From NCBI GenBank assembly GCA_014706295.1, contig JACSVZ010000008.1, forward strand, positions 20,501,659 to 20,565,658: a stretch of DNA of 64,000 nucleotides, read 5' to 3'. The DNA comes from Lycocorax pyrrhopterus obiensis. Taxonomy: Eukaryota; Chordata; Aves; Passeriformes; Paradisaeidae. The notes below the pieces were generated by a model. That model made no database searches. It had not been told where the DNA came from and saw nothing but the letters and a program-made list of their open reading frames with translations. Of the stretch, positions 47,400 through 62,264 are shown one piece after another (the first letter of the stretch is position 1; every line of letters begins with the position of its first letter). Position numbers and translations under genes: made by a program.

Positions 47400-50300
47400 G
47401 GGATTTTCACCCACAATCACACCCTCTGTGACACTGCAGGCTACGGCAGAGTTACACCAGTGATGGATCAATCCTAGCTGCAGTAACTGCATTTAGCTGT
47501 ACAGAATTAGTAAGCAAATCAGCAAAACTCCATCTTTTAAACAGCTGGAGCAGGCTACGAGCAGCCTCATTCCCTAATGCTACAGGGCAGTTTCCAAGAG
47601 GATCCAGCCCACAGCCATTCCACCCCTTCCCATTACTGAAAATATTTCAAGACTCTTCCAAGAGAGGTGAGGCCACAGCCTTGAACATCTTCCAAGGAGG
47701 AAATAGGAGGGAGTTCACCTCTCTGATTTTCCTAGCATCATGGAAGCCAGACTGCTCCAGACAGAGGCACTGCACGTTGCAGGGTGATGTCAGTAGGTGC
47801 TGCCTTCTTCCAGATAACTCATCTGTTAGATATTCACTTCTCACAACTTCCTCCTCCTCACCATCGTGATTTGATAAATGAGTTACAACTGTAATAAACA
47901 TCAAGGCAAGTCAGTCTTAAAGGCATTCATTATGTGTAGGAGAACAAGACAAATCTTGGTCTAAAAAGGGGTAGACAACATACAAACTATTATTCTAGGC
48001 AGAGCTAGCAGGAGCTTGTAGTGTTTTGTTCTATATCCCTATGATTTTGCCGAATTTAAATCATCCAAGTGAAAAAAATTCTGTTCTGAGGGAATCTGCA
48101 TCATCATGAGTACATTTAAGGTTTCAGCAAAATGGGTTCAGCTGTTTCTGAGCATTGGGTTAGAAGGAAGCAATTTTTTCCCTGGCATTTAGACATCCTT
48201 CCTTTGCCCTGAAAACCTGCAGAGCCCTATCACAGGGAAAACTTCAAGAGATTAAAGCAACCAGCAAAAAGTCAGCCAGGGGTTGTCTCTTCAGTTCTTC
48301 CTTTGCTCTTTTACTTGGGGTTGTGGTATAGAGTCAGGCAAAATAAAGATCCTAAACCTCTGTCGAGAGACACAGACACCTCAGGAATGTTTAAGCCACC
48401 CATGGGCTTGACTTATCTCTCTGATGATTTGAAGAGCTCTTCTTTCCCAGTGCTGAATATTTGTGGGTATGAGAGATGCTGCCACCAGCAAGTGCCCTTT
48501 TCCCATATGCTGTCACCAGCTCTGATGGGAAAAAAAAAAAAAAAGAAAAGCAAGCTACAGAAAAGCTTTAATGGTGCTTTTGAGTCTTGTCAAGGATTTC
48601 CAAGGCAGCACATGCCAGACCCTCAGGGGAACGCATTGTTAAGGTGCTTCCATTTCCTGTAGCCCCCAATATCATTAATATCTCTTCTGGGACGCCTTGA
48701 CTTACAAAGTGGAATATGCAACATTTATGGCTCTGTGGTAAAAGGAAGGAACGCATGGCCCCACATTATAAACATAGTTTAACACCACTTTCTTTCTGGA
48801 CTGGGCTGTCTTAGCGATTATTGTGATACCAGTATCTGTAAACCAGTTTAATTCAGCTGAAATGTGACATAATTCACCGGAGTGTTCTTCTGAATTGTGA
48901 AGAGGCATCCTTTTAAACTACACAGATTGTAATGTTTTCTGAAATGCACTTTTCTAACCCTTTCTTGGTCTGAAGACTTTCTTATCTGACCATTATGAGA
49001 ATGTGGTGAGCAATGCTATGAAAAACAAAGCAATATATTGTTCCTTATAGGCTCATATTTCCTATATATCTGCCACCAAAAACATGAGCTATTCTGGATC
49101 CTGCCTATAAGTGCGACTGAAAGCTGCTTGTTTAATTATATTTATTTGGGGTGATGGCAACGGTAACATGTTAAAACTTCTCTATATTCTTATGTGTTGG
49201 CTACACACATAAAGATTACGCCCAAAACCATATATAATTCCCAGGGGCTAGATTGCCTCTCACATCTTGCACAATCATTTACGTAAGTGCAAACTGAATC
49301 TAAAATGCTGCTAACACAGACTGCTGGCTACCATACACCCACTCTGTGTTGATATAAATGACTATAACAAGACACCAGACAATGGAGAATCTGCCTGAAC
49401 TACAGTGATGACAAAACATCCTTTTTTTTTTTTTTAACAGAGCGATCAGAACACAAAATATTATATGTTTCAAAGAGGACTTGTGCAGCAAGATTTTTCA
49501 CAGTAGTAGTTCCAATGAGTCCAAAGTACACACAGCTAAATTTGATGTCAGTAGGAATTAGGTATGAATAGGGAGTGTTACTTAGCTATTTTTGTTAATG
49601 TTTTCCAGAGCTTACACATTCACTCTACATTTTTTAGCAAACTTTATCATTTTGACATCATAAAATCAATCCCTAGATAGGTTTGTTTTATCCAGAGCAG
49701 ACACACACATGCAGTTGCTGCTAATAGTCAAATACAGAAGCTTACAATAACCATCTAGCTAACTATTAATGGTTGTTTAACAGTGGGGTTAGAAGGATGG
49801 ACCTGAAATCTGTCCTCATCTAAAAACAGATTGCTAGACTCTCGGTTGTAGAAACTCTTCAAAAGGCTTCATTTTCACAGGTAGAAGCCAAAATACTTGG
49901 GTAGAATTGGCTCTAGAGAGCTAGAGGAGGAATTGCCTTAGAGACAAATTCAGAACTCGTGCAATGGATTTGGAGTCCATTGAAGCTGGTTGTTTTCATA
50001 GGCAAATCATTTATTTTTCATAACAGACTGAGAGAATATGCCTCAGTGGTTGCACATGGAAATATCTCATAAAGTACAATATTAAATAGAGGGAAGGGAA
50101 GGGGAGGGAAGGGAAGGCAAGGCAAGGCAAGGCAAGGCAAAATTATTTTTCCCTAAGGCAGATGTCTCCCCTTCTTGCTCCTGCCCCTGAGCTGAGGTCT
50201 CCCTGTAACAGAAACTGCATAGCCCAGAATCGACTGACAAAACACAGCAGCATCAGTCACAGACAGTAGCCAGCCTCAAGTCTCTGAGTCCAGAGACCTC

Positions 50301-53300
50301 ATCATTTCAATTGCACTGTTCGCGCTGGAGGTGTCGGGAGAGTTACACAACACAACTTCTACTTATTATACTACTTCTCGTAAAAGCAAAGAATAAGTTG
50401 CACTTGACATGAAAATAAATATGCCAATGTAAAATCTGTATGTATCTAAAATCCGTATTCAGAACATTGCAGTACTTTCAAAATACTTTAAGATTTGGGG
50501 TTGACTAACTTTTTGGAACAGCTGCTCTTTCTTAATCCTTCCTTAGTTTGTCCATCTCATAAACTTACCTCATCCCAGTACTGGGGTTGGAAGTTGTAGG
50601 TGTAGACATAGAAGTTTTTGTGTTGCAGAGTCTAAACCATAGCCCAGATGTTCCCTTGAAGTCAAACCATGACATCAGAATCAAACCTGATAGAAATACT
50701 AATTGAAATATTGATCTCTAACCATACTTTGCTTATTTTAAAATGCTTAGTTTAAAACCTTACAGCAAAATTAATATGAAAATATGTAAATAGGTGTCCA
50801 AATAGTATCCTCAGCAGACAGACAGGTGACACAGACAGGTGCTGAGAAGAGGCAGCTGGACTTCAACCCAGAGCTTAGTGCTACATCCTCAAAGATGGAT
50901 GGCTTGTACCTGTGCAGCTCAACTGCTGCACAGTAATTCAGAGGCAGACCTACAGCCCACACTTTTGCACCTAACTCTGCTGGAGCAGACACATGCAGGA
51001 AATGCCTGGAGAAGCATCCTGCACTACACTGGGGGTCCCCTTCCCCAGCACTGTCAGTGAATCCCCACCATTCCAAAGCATGTCTGCTTCCAAGGATTCC
51101 AAGGCAGCCACAGACAGTGCAGGTTGTGGGGGTCATTCATGCAGAGAGCAATGAGAAATACTATGCATATAGGTCACATGCCAATCCATACAGTTCTTCA
51201 CATGTCACAGTACAGCCAAAGATATAATCTGAACAAAAATGGGCTTTTAAAAATCTGTTCAGACTCATAGAACATTTGGGGAGGAGATGCAGAAAGCAGA
51301 CTGGTCACCAGGACAGACTTCAGAGAACCTGTAGAGAGAGGGAGAGACCCATTAATTACAGGATCATAATCAACCAAAATTATTCCTTGTGTAATATTAC
51401 CAGCACGTACTAGAAATTAACTGGAGAAATAGCTTCATTTAGAAGAACAGATTCTACACTGCTCTCTGTGTAGCTGTGTGTTTTGATTTTGTGTAATCTT
51501 AGGGAAATCTATACATTTTCAGTAATTTTCTTAAGAAGGTAGTGCAAATTAAAGTTTTAGGATTAATTAACATGATATAACCGATTAAAACTGAAGGTAG
51601 AGGTAGCTCACATTTGTCCTTTAAAGAACATCTGCCAGTCTGGGAGGAACAGTGTGAACCCTTTCTGACTTTTGCCATCACATTACCTTCTAAGAGACTC
51701 CTTTGTGAAGGAAAGAGGTCTTCTTCAGTCTCAGATGTACTGGCCATAAATAGAGGCAGATTTAATTGGACTGTGATTACAGAATCAAGTCAGAGTACTC
51801 TACTTTTGAAGATAAATAAGCAATTTAATATTAAGATGTGCCTAAACTGAGCCCTATGTGTCACTTAATCTCTGCGGCTTCCCAAGCTGCTTTTCTGTTG
51901 TTTTTGTCTCTTTCACATTACATTACATTTTCCCTCAGAACTGAATCTATTGGTGAACATGACATTGCTCTTTATGCAGCCTTCATAGCACCCATCTGAC
52001 ACTTGTAAAATATTAAACTGTAAGAATGTGTGTTAAAGTCAGTTAGCCAGGATAAGTGTGTTCTATAGATAATTGGGTTTGTTTGGGAGAGAGCACCACA
52101 ACCTCTGTCTGTATCACTGAAGGGTAAATTCCTAAAGAGTCAGGATGCTGTAGATAACCATTAAATCACAGAAAGCAGCAGAAGGAAGTCATGTTGCCCA
52201 CAGTGCACACTCCTCAAAACATGCTGCAGTTGAAACTGCTGCAATACAGTGCACTTCCAATTTTGCCTGTTGCATTTTCTGCAGTTTTCTTAATGTTTAG
52301 TTCGCATATGGGCTTTGAATACTTAAGTCTCACTGTCTGTGGGTTTCACAACATGAATAGTTTCTTAGAGACTACCAATAAAGCCCAAACAGGATCAGTC
52401 TTTCCACGTCGGCCTATATCCTAACTTAGACCCAGGTTTTCTCCAGAGAACATCTGAACCAGAGTTCTGCCAGCATTGCCACAGACAGTAATGCAAATGG
52501 GACATGAACAGTGCTTCTGTTGCTTTTGGGACATGCAAGCAACACTCGAGCCCCTCTTCACAGTGTGGGCAATGGCACTGCTGAGTTTGTGCCCACAGTT
52601 CTCTCTGCTGGGCGAGAGCATGACAAGCTGTGTGCTCCTGGCAAACATTACACACTGAGACCAGGAATGCCCAGGTCAGCCCCACACATGGGGCAAGGCT
52701 GGGGATGATAAAGCCTTGTTTAAGCAGAAGTTATGCCTGTCACTACTTACGCTACTCTCTTGTCCCGCACTAACCTAGTTCCTCTCATTCCTGCAGGTTC
52801 ACACTTAAAACATTAGTTGACAGTTATTATGTCATCTTACACCCTAAGCATTGGGTAGCAAACTATGCTGTCAGCTCTTTGTACTTTTTCTCATCAGGCA
52901 GTTCTTCCAAGCATATAGCTACAGTTGGCTCTTCTTCTCTGAACTTTCTCCAGCTTGGCTTCCCGGTAACGAGGCGCAGAGAACTGCACTCACCTTTTCC
53001 AGATGCTATCGCACGTCAGTTCCAAGAAGAGAGACTCGCTCTTTCCCTGTGGTGTGTCTCCACAAGAGCCCCAAATCGTATTGACATTTTTAACTGTCAC
53101 ATCACCTAGAAAATTCAAATGCAAATTCAGAGGCCCTCCTTGCTCAGCACAGCAGTCACCAGATATTTTCTGCCATAAGAGAAAAGGAAGACCTTGGACC
53201 TCATCTTTCTAACAAACATTACTATTTCTGTGGAGACCTCAGATTGTTTTCTGACTTTTCACACTAATCACATGAATTGGCTTATTTATGACAGGGAGAG

Positions 53301-53469
53301 GAACGATAGGAAGTATTAACTAACCCTGTACTGGTGGTCAGAGTAAAGCAAAAACAAAGCTGGTTTCCAGTTCTCTGTGGTGAGACTGATTTTCCATTGT
53401 CGTTCCACATTATCTTCCCATTTAAGTCTGCTCATGCAATTCTGTTGTGCATCCTGTAATTCTCTTTTA
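47400..53469. other. Intergenic DNA upstream of HHEX
   Basis: No gene recognised. It contains the pentanucleotide repeat at 50.1 kb and a GAGTCCATTGAAGC fragment near 49.97 kb that may belong to an old repeat. Nothing else could be named. Confidence 0.55.
50091..50142. repeat. GGGAA/GGCAA pentanucleotide repeat
   Basis: Units of GGGAA with one expansion (GGGGA) turn into five consecutive GGCAA units. The array is uninterrupted except for the unit transition, so it is probably length-variable. Confidence 0.92.
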
Positions 53470-53650
53470 GTAGGTTTAAAACAAACAAAAGGAAGTACTT
53501 TTTCACACAGCACATAATTAAATTATGAAACTTGTTGCCGTGGGAAGCGCTGGATGCCAAAAGTCCAAATGGGTTCAGAAAAAGAGAAGACAAATTAATG
53601 GGGGATAGGTACATTGATGAGTATTAAACATAGTAGCTTGCTCACAGTGT
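53470..53650 (+). mobile_element. Old CR1/L3-like LINE fragment
   Basis: The segment reads AAAACAAACAAAAGGAAGTA, CTTTTTCACACAGCACATAA, TTAAATTATGAAACTTGTTG, then ATGGGTTCAGAAAAAGAGAA and GGGGGATAGGTACATTGATG. This is the familiar 3' region of old amniote CR1/L3 LINEs, from 'aaaggaagtacttctttaca' to 'ggataggtccatcaatggct'. Weak similarity may continue to about 53790. No intact frame remains. Confidence 0.75.
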
Positions 53651-54290
53651 TTGGCTCAGGAAGCCCTTTCAGAGCTGTTTGATGAAAGCAGGAAAGGATT
53701 TTTCTACTGGTGCCTGTTTCTCCCACAGTTCCCCTCAGTAGTCTCTTCTGGTAACTGGCAGGAAGAAGACATTGGAGTTAACAGTCTTAGTAAAGCAGCT
53801 CTAGTGCTCCTCTCCTAACGAGACACACAGATGTCAACAGATGCGTGTAAGTTTAAAAAATACAATCTTTAAGCCAAAAACTGACTTCTCTTTGGATGTT
53901 TCTATCAGATCTGATCCAACTGACTTTAATACATGTTGTTTACAGCAAAGTGTATGAGTGACAAAGGGTATCTTAAGGTTTCAGCACGGCTAGATTCATT
54001 GGCCCAGCCAAAAGTTTGATTTTATAGATATTACAGGTTGGATCAACTTCACTGGGGACGGATGTCAAGAGGCAACCTATTATCTGTGCTGTGAAAGCTG
54101 TATCTGCTCCTGGAGCTCTCTGCCCTCACTGAACAAATGCTCCCACTGGCCATTGTGGTGCCATCTCTTCTTGTTGACTTTGCTCTGTAATTGCTGGTTT
54201 ATCAGTCTCTCAGACTTCTCAGTTTGTCCTGACTGACAAGCAAAATGAACAGAGCCGTACACACACACACAGGAAGGAGGAAGGCAGGAT

Positions 54291-54400
54291 GGTGAGGAAG
54301 GAGAGGAGGGCAAGCTGGTGAGGAAAAAGAGGAGGGTGGGCTGCTGAGGAAAGAGAGAAGGGTGGGCTGCTGAGGAAGGAGAGGAGGGTGGGCTGGTGAG
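54291..54400. repeat. 26-bp minisatellite, four copies
   Basis: Four consecutive 26-nt units start at 54291, 54317, 54343 and 54369, with consensus GGTGAGGAAGGAGAGGAGGG followed by TGGGCT. A fifth partial unit begins at 54395. Units differ by a few substitutions and no indels. A short (AC)n run and GGAAGGAGGAAGGCAGGAT precede the array. The purine bias leaves the minus strand open as a Pro/Ser/Leu-rich frame, which I do not regard as coding. Confidence 0.93.
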
Positions 54401-57400
54401 ACAGGGAGTGAGCCCTGGCCCTTGGCTGCCACTCTTGTCTAGGCAGAGAGCCTCACCCCACAGGCTGCACCTGTTGCACCAGTCCATGAGGGAGGGAAAA
54501 CTGGCCCATAATTTTCATAGCAGCATGAGTTGCTTTCATTTCTTGTTCTGTGTTTGGCTGCAAAACGTGTTGTCTGATTTCATCTGTATTGCTTTGTCAT
54601 GGAGGTTTCTTTCTTTCATCATTTAGAATGACAATATCTCATTTTGGTCACAGCCTTGTTTCCAAACATCTCCTGCGTTAGCTCAGACTGTGTGTAAGTG
54701 CCTTAGTTACTGCAGAAAAATTCACTTAGGCATGGCAATGAATAGACTGAAGTGATTTATTTCTATTGTTGAGAAAGCGGCATGTGTTTATCTACATTAT
54801 GTTGTTAAAATGCACATGGTTAAAAGCCAGCAAACAGTCTGTTGGCTGAGGGCCTGCCTCCCTTGGAAAGTAATGACAATGCAACAGAACCAAATTCAGA
54901 GGCCTAATTTTCTCTTTGTCACCAGAAACCCCAAAGTACAGAACATTACTTTTGATTTTGAAGAATATTTCAGATCCTTTGGTTGCAGGAAGGATGTCAG
55001 ACTGCACAATCTGAGTGAATTAGCCACCTGCTACTGTAGCTCCATCACACCGTACTTTAGCATCTCAATGTTATTGACTCAAAATTCCTAAATTTTGCTA
55101 TAGTTCATCATCTTGTGTGACTCTTGGAAGTATGAACTTGTAGACTCCGTGGAAAGAAAGCTTACATTCAAGCAAAGTGTTAGGAGCAGCACTGATTCTC
55201 TTTTTTTGGCTGAGTAGTACTGGGATGGTGAGCATGAACTCTCTGGAGGGATGCAGCAGTGACTATGGTAGCACTGTGCTGCCAGATGAGAGGGAGAGGA
55301 CTGTGGTTCAGCAACTCTGGACTGGAAACTGGAGGTCTGGACACCTACCTTTGTCACATTATGCTGCTGTTGGAGCTCATGTCACCACATCCATGCCTGT
55401 TTGTGCATGTTCACCAGCTCCCTGTCTTTTAGACTAAAGTCTTTCTACAGGTATGAACCCCATTCAGTGTATCTTGATGGGAAGCTCTTGGAATGTCCAT
55501 AATTTAAGCACTATAACACAAAAGCAGCAATCTAAATGTTCAAGCCGAAGTCTTGAAAAAAACGATTAAAGTATTTATGAACCCTGCTTCACTAACAAGT
55601 TAAGATGCCCTCATGAAAAACTATGATCAAGCTTTATTTCTGTCAATCAGTTATTAAAATACCAATCCTCAGTTTTTCCAGTGCAAATTATTCTGGTAGC
55701 TGCAGACTGGGGTGCACTACTCATGCTGCAGAATATTCCCTAGAAATAACAGGTTAAAATAAACAGCCAACCCAAGCCCAAAGGCAAAGAGCTAGTCCTG
55801 GACAACAGGCAAGATAATCAGGGAATAACTAACATAGATAATCAGCAAATCATTCAAATGAATTGATTTGGCGCTGGCTGGCGTCCCTGTTTCTGCCTGA
55901 AAGCTTCAGTGAAATCTAAATAAGTGGCAGTTATCTTACTGTCTCTTCCTGTTATCTGACTCTAATGACAGCAGAGGAGAGAGGGGAAATCATGTCTTTG
56001 AACAGGATCATGGCCTTTCATTTAAAGTAAATACTGCATCAAAATGGAACCTGCCTGAAGAGTAAGTCTGCCTTGGCTTAGTCCTGCGCAGATTAAGTAA
56101 TGTATTAAAACCAGACAATATCGGTTTCTTGCAATGGCTTCAGCACCTTCACTGCAAATGTGCACACAGAGAATCAGAAAGTGCTATTTATAACGACCTG
56201 AAGGTGGCTAACAGGACAGCGTGAGGTAGCTGTGAAGAGTTAAAATTCAGCCAAGGCATCTGTATTTTATGTTTCAATAAATGCTTGTAACATTAAAAAA
56301 ATCACAATAGGAAAATTTAAGGGGAGTGATTCTTATCCCAGATTCAGCAATGCACTTGTAGCATCCAAGTTAAAATCACTGCCTCCTTAGGTTCCCTTGT
56401 GCTTGATGAGGAGAAACACACAGGGCATCTAGCAATAAATCATCCAATGAGGTTCCCGTCTGTCTCCCCTGGCGCTGGAGAGAGCAGGGTATAGAAGGTT
56501 CTGACTTGGGTACCTCCGTATAGGTGCCTAAATGAACATAGAAAAGCTGAATTCACCCCTGCCTTGCTCTGGGAGGAGAACTGGGAACCAAGAGGTGGCT
56601 TGGCCACAAGATGACGACGTGCAACAAAGCTTCACCTGGACTGCTGAGCTCCATCAAAATCAACCACAGCTGTTGAAGAGGTGGTGAGGATTGTAGTCCA
56701 TCCTCTATTGCACCAAACTCCATGTGCGTTTAAACCTGGGCCCCTCAGCACACCAAACACAAGTGGAAATGCTTGCAGCTCCATGAAGACAAGACCAAAC
56801 TGTGGTGGCACGGGCAGAGGGTCATGGGCTGTGTTTTGACAGCAGCTTTTTTTGGCAGGCCAGGGAGGCAGCTCTCAAAGCATGGCAGTATGAATTGCCA
56901 GCACTCATGTGTTCACACCCTTCTCGCTTTCACCACTGTGGGTACGCACTTGTCAGGGGCTGTTCACACAGCAGGAATGCCACAGAGAGGAGGAATTTCT
57001 CTGGAATACTTGGATCCTAGCAGTGCAAGATTTGTACTTTCGCTTAGAGCAAGAAGTAAAGGTCCAAATTAACTTCCGTAATAATTACTCCTTTTAATTC
57101 TTAAAACCTCCTAGGTTTCAGATTTTATTGTAGATCCAATATCTTTTTCAACAGTCTGAATAATTTCATGAAAAATATGAGAAATGACAGGACGACATAA
57201 TACATTTGTACTTTAAGCTTTATTTTGTTTTGATTTACTTCTATAACTTGAAAAATGTTTTGATCCTGTTTTATTGGAAAGAAAATAAACTGAAAGTGAG
57301 GCTTCAACCCAAACAGTTTTTCACAGCAGTAGGCGTTAATTCTGGAAAATAAAATGTAGGCTAAAGATGTTCAGGGACTATTAAATGTAATGGAAAAAAA

Positions 57401-58024
57401 GCACCTATCACTTAACTGAATTTTTGCTGCTAAGGCAGTCTTATGTTTGCTATTCTCAGGTACTAACATTTATGATAGTAACCTTTATAAAGTCAATTTA
57501 ATTATCTTTATCTTTTTACAAATAATAAATTTAGTTGTCCTATAATGAAAATCAATTGTCAACATAAGCTATGGTTAACATCTAATAAAACAAGCCCTCT
57601 GTAAATCCATGATTAATAAGATTGGCTTCTGTATTAACTAACAGACACCATAAAATTTTCTTCCTTGCAATAATTTGTATATCTAAGGTTCATCCTGCTG
57701 GACTGAGTTTCCTAAAATAAACTGTTAGAGTGAATGAATAAAAGTTTGGCGCCTATCATTATTATATGATAACCATTTAAATATATATCTGTAGCTGAAT
57801 GGTTTTCAAATTAATGTCATATTTTAATTAAGTCAGAGAAGATGGTGACTATAGCAAATGATAAGTGATTCACTTCTTTGTTTCCTTTACCTTCTGAACA
57901 TAATGACAATGCTGCTTAGGTTTTAGCTTGAGCATTAGAGGAAGCTAATTGAAATGTGAAAAATCGATTTCCCAAAACAATCTTTACATATGACAGGGGT
58001 TACTTAAGCTCTTCTGTATCATCA

Positions 58025-58145
58025 AAAAAACCCCCAAACCAACAACAAAACAAACCCCCTCCCAAACCAACCAACCAACCAACCAAAAACCACACCAAAA
58101 AAACCCAACCACCAAACCCAACCCCCCCCCCCCCAAACCCCTCCA
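58025..58145. repeat. Degenerate CCAA-rich array with poly(C) run
   Basis: The segment is almost entirely C and A on the plus strand, with a core of five CCAA units near 58068-58086 and a run of about 12 C near 58122-58133. It is strongly strand-asymmetric and gives a Gly/Val/Phe-rich spurious frame on the minus strand. Confidence 0.85.
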
Positions 58146-61100
58146 AACTGGAATTTACTCCTTTAGAAACGTGTTCACAAATTTCTTCTTCCGAAGCGGC
58201 AGCAGTGGTGCTCAGATTCAGCATGAAGTTAGGTACCATAAGACAGAGGATATCTCTGCCCTCCCCTGGAGGTTTAAAAGGTTCCTCTCCCTGTGATACA
58301 CACTTTGCCTAAGGACACTGGCGTGGTACAGTGGCCACTGCAGGCAGTGCAAAGCTTCAAGTGAATTTGGGTCTAGTCTTTAAGAGCAGAACAATAACTT
58401 CCTACCTATCCTGAAAGATCCCAAAGTGATTCTACAAAGCAGGGGAAGTAGCTATGCCTGAGGTACCTGTAAAAGAGCATACAGAACTAGGCATGAAAAC
58501 TACTTCCCCCCTTGGCTAGACAAACCCTTCCAAACACCATGGAATCTTTTGGCCATAGAGACCTAACAGGGCCTTAGATTGTTTTGTGGGTTTTTTAGGC
58601 ATCATTTTCACACTCAGTGTGTACTTTGGAAAATGGAGATTCTGATCCTTCATCTTACCACTTTACTGTAAGTCAAGTGACTGTAGCAGAATTAGCAAGA
58701 CTAGACTTGTGCAGTAGGGAAATCAGTCCTTGGAGAAGCAACAGTCACTATTATTACTCAAAAGGCTGGGGAGGAAGAGAAGTATCTTACAGTGTATTTA
58801 ATCTGTTTTAAAAATGCTAAAAAAGAATATATTCTTTCCTGCTAATTGTTATCTTTTGCTTTACAAAACTTCTATGTTAATTAGGGAAAAAAATTTTTTT
58901 TAAATTAACCTCCGGCAATGAAAAGAAAATTCTTTATCACATAAAAGAAACGCTTCACATAGTAGCTTTAGTGCTCTGGACATTCTCAGAATAAAATTAT
59001 AATGAAAAAATATATGTTGACAAGAACTGAGAAGCTCTGCAAAAATCTAACACACTTCTATGTGCTATTTCTATTTATTTCATTCCTTTATTTGATAATT
59101 TTTAATAAAGGAAATGCACTAGTCAAGTTCAAAGTTTTAATCATTGTGCCTCATTCTTCGAATTACAATGATTAGGTTATAAACAGACCAAGAGTGACAA
59201 AAGCATTTCAAGTATAACTAAGGAAGTCAAGGGAATATTTATACAGGTTTACTATTTTGGAGAAAAAGAAAGCAATCCAGTTAACTTCCATTATTTTACA
59301 AAATTTAACTTTGTGCCACCTGAAAATTGACAATTATCTCATAAAGTTGTAGAAAGCTGGAAAAATGGAACAACTTTCAGACCTAATGTGAAAGAGACAG
59401 CTTGTTTCTAAGTTCTTCCCTGATGAGAGACTGCTAGACCAAGCATTTACTCCTTTTTATCTGTCTGAAGAACACTTGTGTGGCTATCCCACTGCCCTCC
59501 TTTTGGTAGCTAGACCCTTTTCTAGGGAGCCAAAGAGTATATTAGAAGTATAGAAATATAACACAGAAACATAGAAATGTAAATGTTCACTTCACTGCAT
59601 TCACTGTGCTTGTACTTTTAATGATTGCAAGACTGAGCACAGCAATGCTGCTTGGATCGAGCTTGTGTTCACCCTCCAAGAACAGCCTGCTTTGCTAGGT
59701 GGTCTGCATCTCACCTATAGAACCCTGTCACTTGAAGCCTATGAATGCAAAGCATAGCATGATTTATTGTTGTTTAACTTTATAAAGTAACTGCATGGGT
59801 GGGCATGCAGTTTATAGAGCATTGCCCTCTACCATAAAAAGTAGTTTGTAACAGGGAAAGAAAAAAATAGTAATCAAATGGTTGTAAACACTTGTTTAAA
59901 ATACATAGTTAGCAAATATATTTCTTTTCCTGTTTCTAATGCTCTCAAGCATTAGAACTTTCTTTTCTCCCCTTAAATATTTTTGATGGAAAAGGAATGT
60001 TAACTTTATTTTTCCAGTTCTTCCTAGTTTAATTTTTTTCTTTTATCACTCCAAAGAGTTAAAGGCTTCCTCTTGTTTCCTCTACCCTTTTAACAGCTAA
60101 TTGCAATGCTGACTGACACCTAACAGAAAAAAGAAAAGCAGTCTAGCAACTCCGCACCTTCTCCTCACTCTCCTCTAGCCCCATGCAATTGTTTGATACC
60201 CAAAATAAAGGCAGTCATCCATAGCAGCCAGTCAGCTTAGTTTTCTTTTCTCTCTTCAAATAAACATTGCATCCCCCAACAACTCTGATGCAGTAAGAGC
60301 CGCAGCTCCCTTATTTCCAGGAGGAAGCAGGAAGTTTCCTTTCCTCTTTCCTGGCTGCTCATTTTTCACTTGAAAAGGAAGCTGGTGACTTAATTTTCTG
60401 TGCTTCTTGTGGCCTTCTTATTGTTCTGTCTGCATTTCACCCGTTACATGCATTTAAACTTATTTCTCCTTATTTCATTTCCCCACATTGTATTAATTGT
60501 ATTTAAGTTTTTTGTTAAATCAAGAGCTGTCTCACCCATTAATCTAGAATCCAAACAACAATCATCAGATTCATTAGAACATGGCCATATACTGCAGCCC
60601 CAGTCACTACAACTCTCCCTCATGCTCAGCTGGCTTGAGTTAGTGTGGGTGTGACCTGGCTAATTATTCTGTGGAAATGGCTTTATACCATTCCTGTAAA
60701 GGATGCCTTACACAAGATAAAATCAAACTGCCAGGTAAGTTAGCCTGGACAGCGCCATTTCTTCCCTCTGGGTTAGAGCTGTGATTACGAGTGCACACAA
60801 GAAGCAACTCTTGCTTTATTTTTCTTACCCTTCTTTTCTCTTTGTCATACATCATACAATACACCAAAACAAATTAGTGCTGCTTTCTGCTTTGGGCAAT
60901 GCCCATGTGGTGGGGAACACAGAGAGCAGGCCGGGACAAGAATTTAGTTACCAAAATAGTCTATCAGCCCTGCAGTAAAACCCAAGACATTGCAGTAGAT
61001 CATCTTTTACACAAATGCAGCTCTTCATAAAACCACCCCCTACTGAAGCTTGAGCATAGAATTCTGTATATGGAAGCATAAATTCAATATTACTTTTTGA

Positions 61101-62264
61101 AATGGTTTTTTGACAGATGCTGGAGGAAAAGCCTGGCAAACCCCGTATTTCCAAGTCCTGGTTAGCAGGCAGTACCTGAGCTCGGACCAACCTTTAGTGT
61201 TAGAGCCATCTAGTGGGAGAGGAGGCACAGACAGAGAGGCCAGGACACGTTCTGCATCCCGATTTCTCATCCCATTCGGCTTTGGTGTGACCTCTGGATA
61301 CCTGGGCCAACGGAACAATGATCAGCAGATCACTGCCAGTATTGCAAACAAAGGACAACACGACTCCAAGGGCTACTTTAGAAAAAGAGAAAGTGTGAAG
61401 CAGCCCCTGAAATTCATACAGCTGTTATGGAAAGCAGGCTCTGCCTGCACTGCAGGAACCAAACAGCCAAGGTAGAGAGTTCAAAGAGGATAAAGATAGG
61501 GAGCACAAAATAGGGCATGATTTTGTGGATGCAAGCCTCCTCAGTTACTGGCTATTCCAGTTGGTTTGTTCATACTAATCCTGTCAACTCCACAGGGAAA
61601 ATGTAGTAGGGTGAAAGGCTTGCACAAGCCTCTCCCATTTGGTTTAGGCTATTCAATACAGCTGTGGGATCAACCCTTGCAGTTGAATTTTAGGTAATAA
61701 ATGATTTCTTGAACCATTGTGGAAGATTATTCTAATATCTAGTCAGTGTTAACAGGCATGTGGTGAAAGAAAATGGATCCCAGACCCTGGAGAATTAAGC
61801 CCATTAAGTTTTAGGTGCCAGAATTTGACAATACTCCAAACAGACTGAAAAGAGTCCTGCAGCTTCCAGTGTTTCAAGTCCCTTACAGCAGGAGAAAGAC
61901 TCAGTATATAAGGTAGGTACCAAGATGATACTAAGCTGCCTCCCACTTAACCCAAAAAACAAAGCTGTATTTGTGCTTCTTAGTCATTTGAAAGGGAATT
62001 AATGCTTTTCCTCCTGCAATTGGACTGTCAGAAAGCAATTAGCAATTAGCTTTGCCCACAGCAGTGAAGGAGAGGATAAAGAAGAGGCAAGATAGGTATT
62101 CAGCAAGACAACTGATTAATTGTCTCCCTCGTGCTATAGTTCAGAGAATCAGTGCAAGGGTACACTCCAAATGATGTCTTTCTGGCTCTAGCAGCAGGAC
62201 TGCAAAGTGCTGTCTGAATGGTGTCCAGGGTATAACTAGCTGCCATACTTGGTCAAAGACAAAT

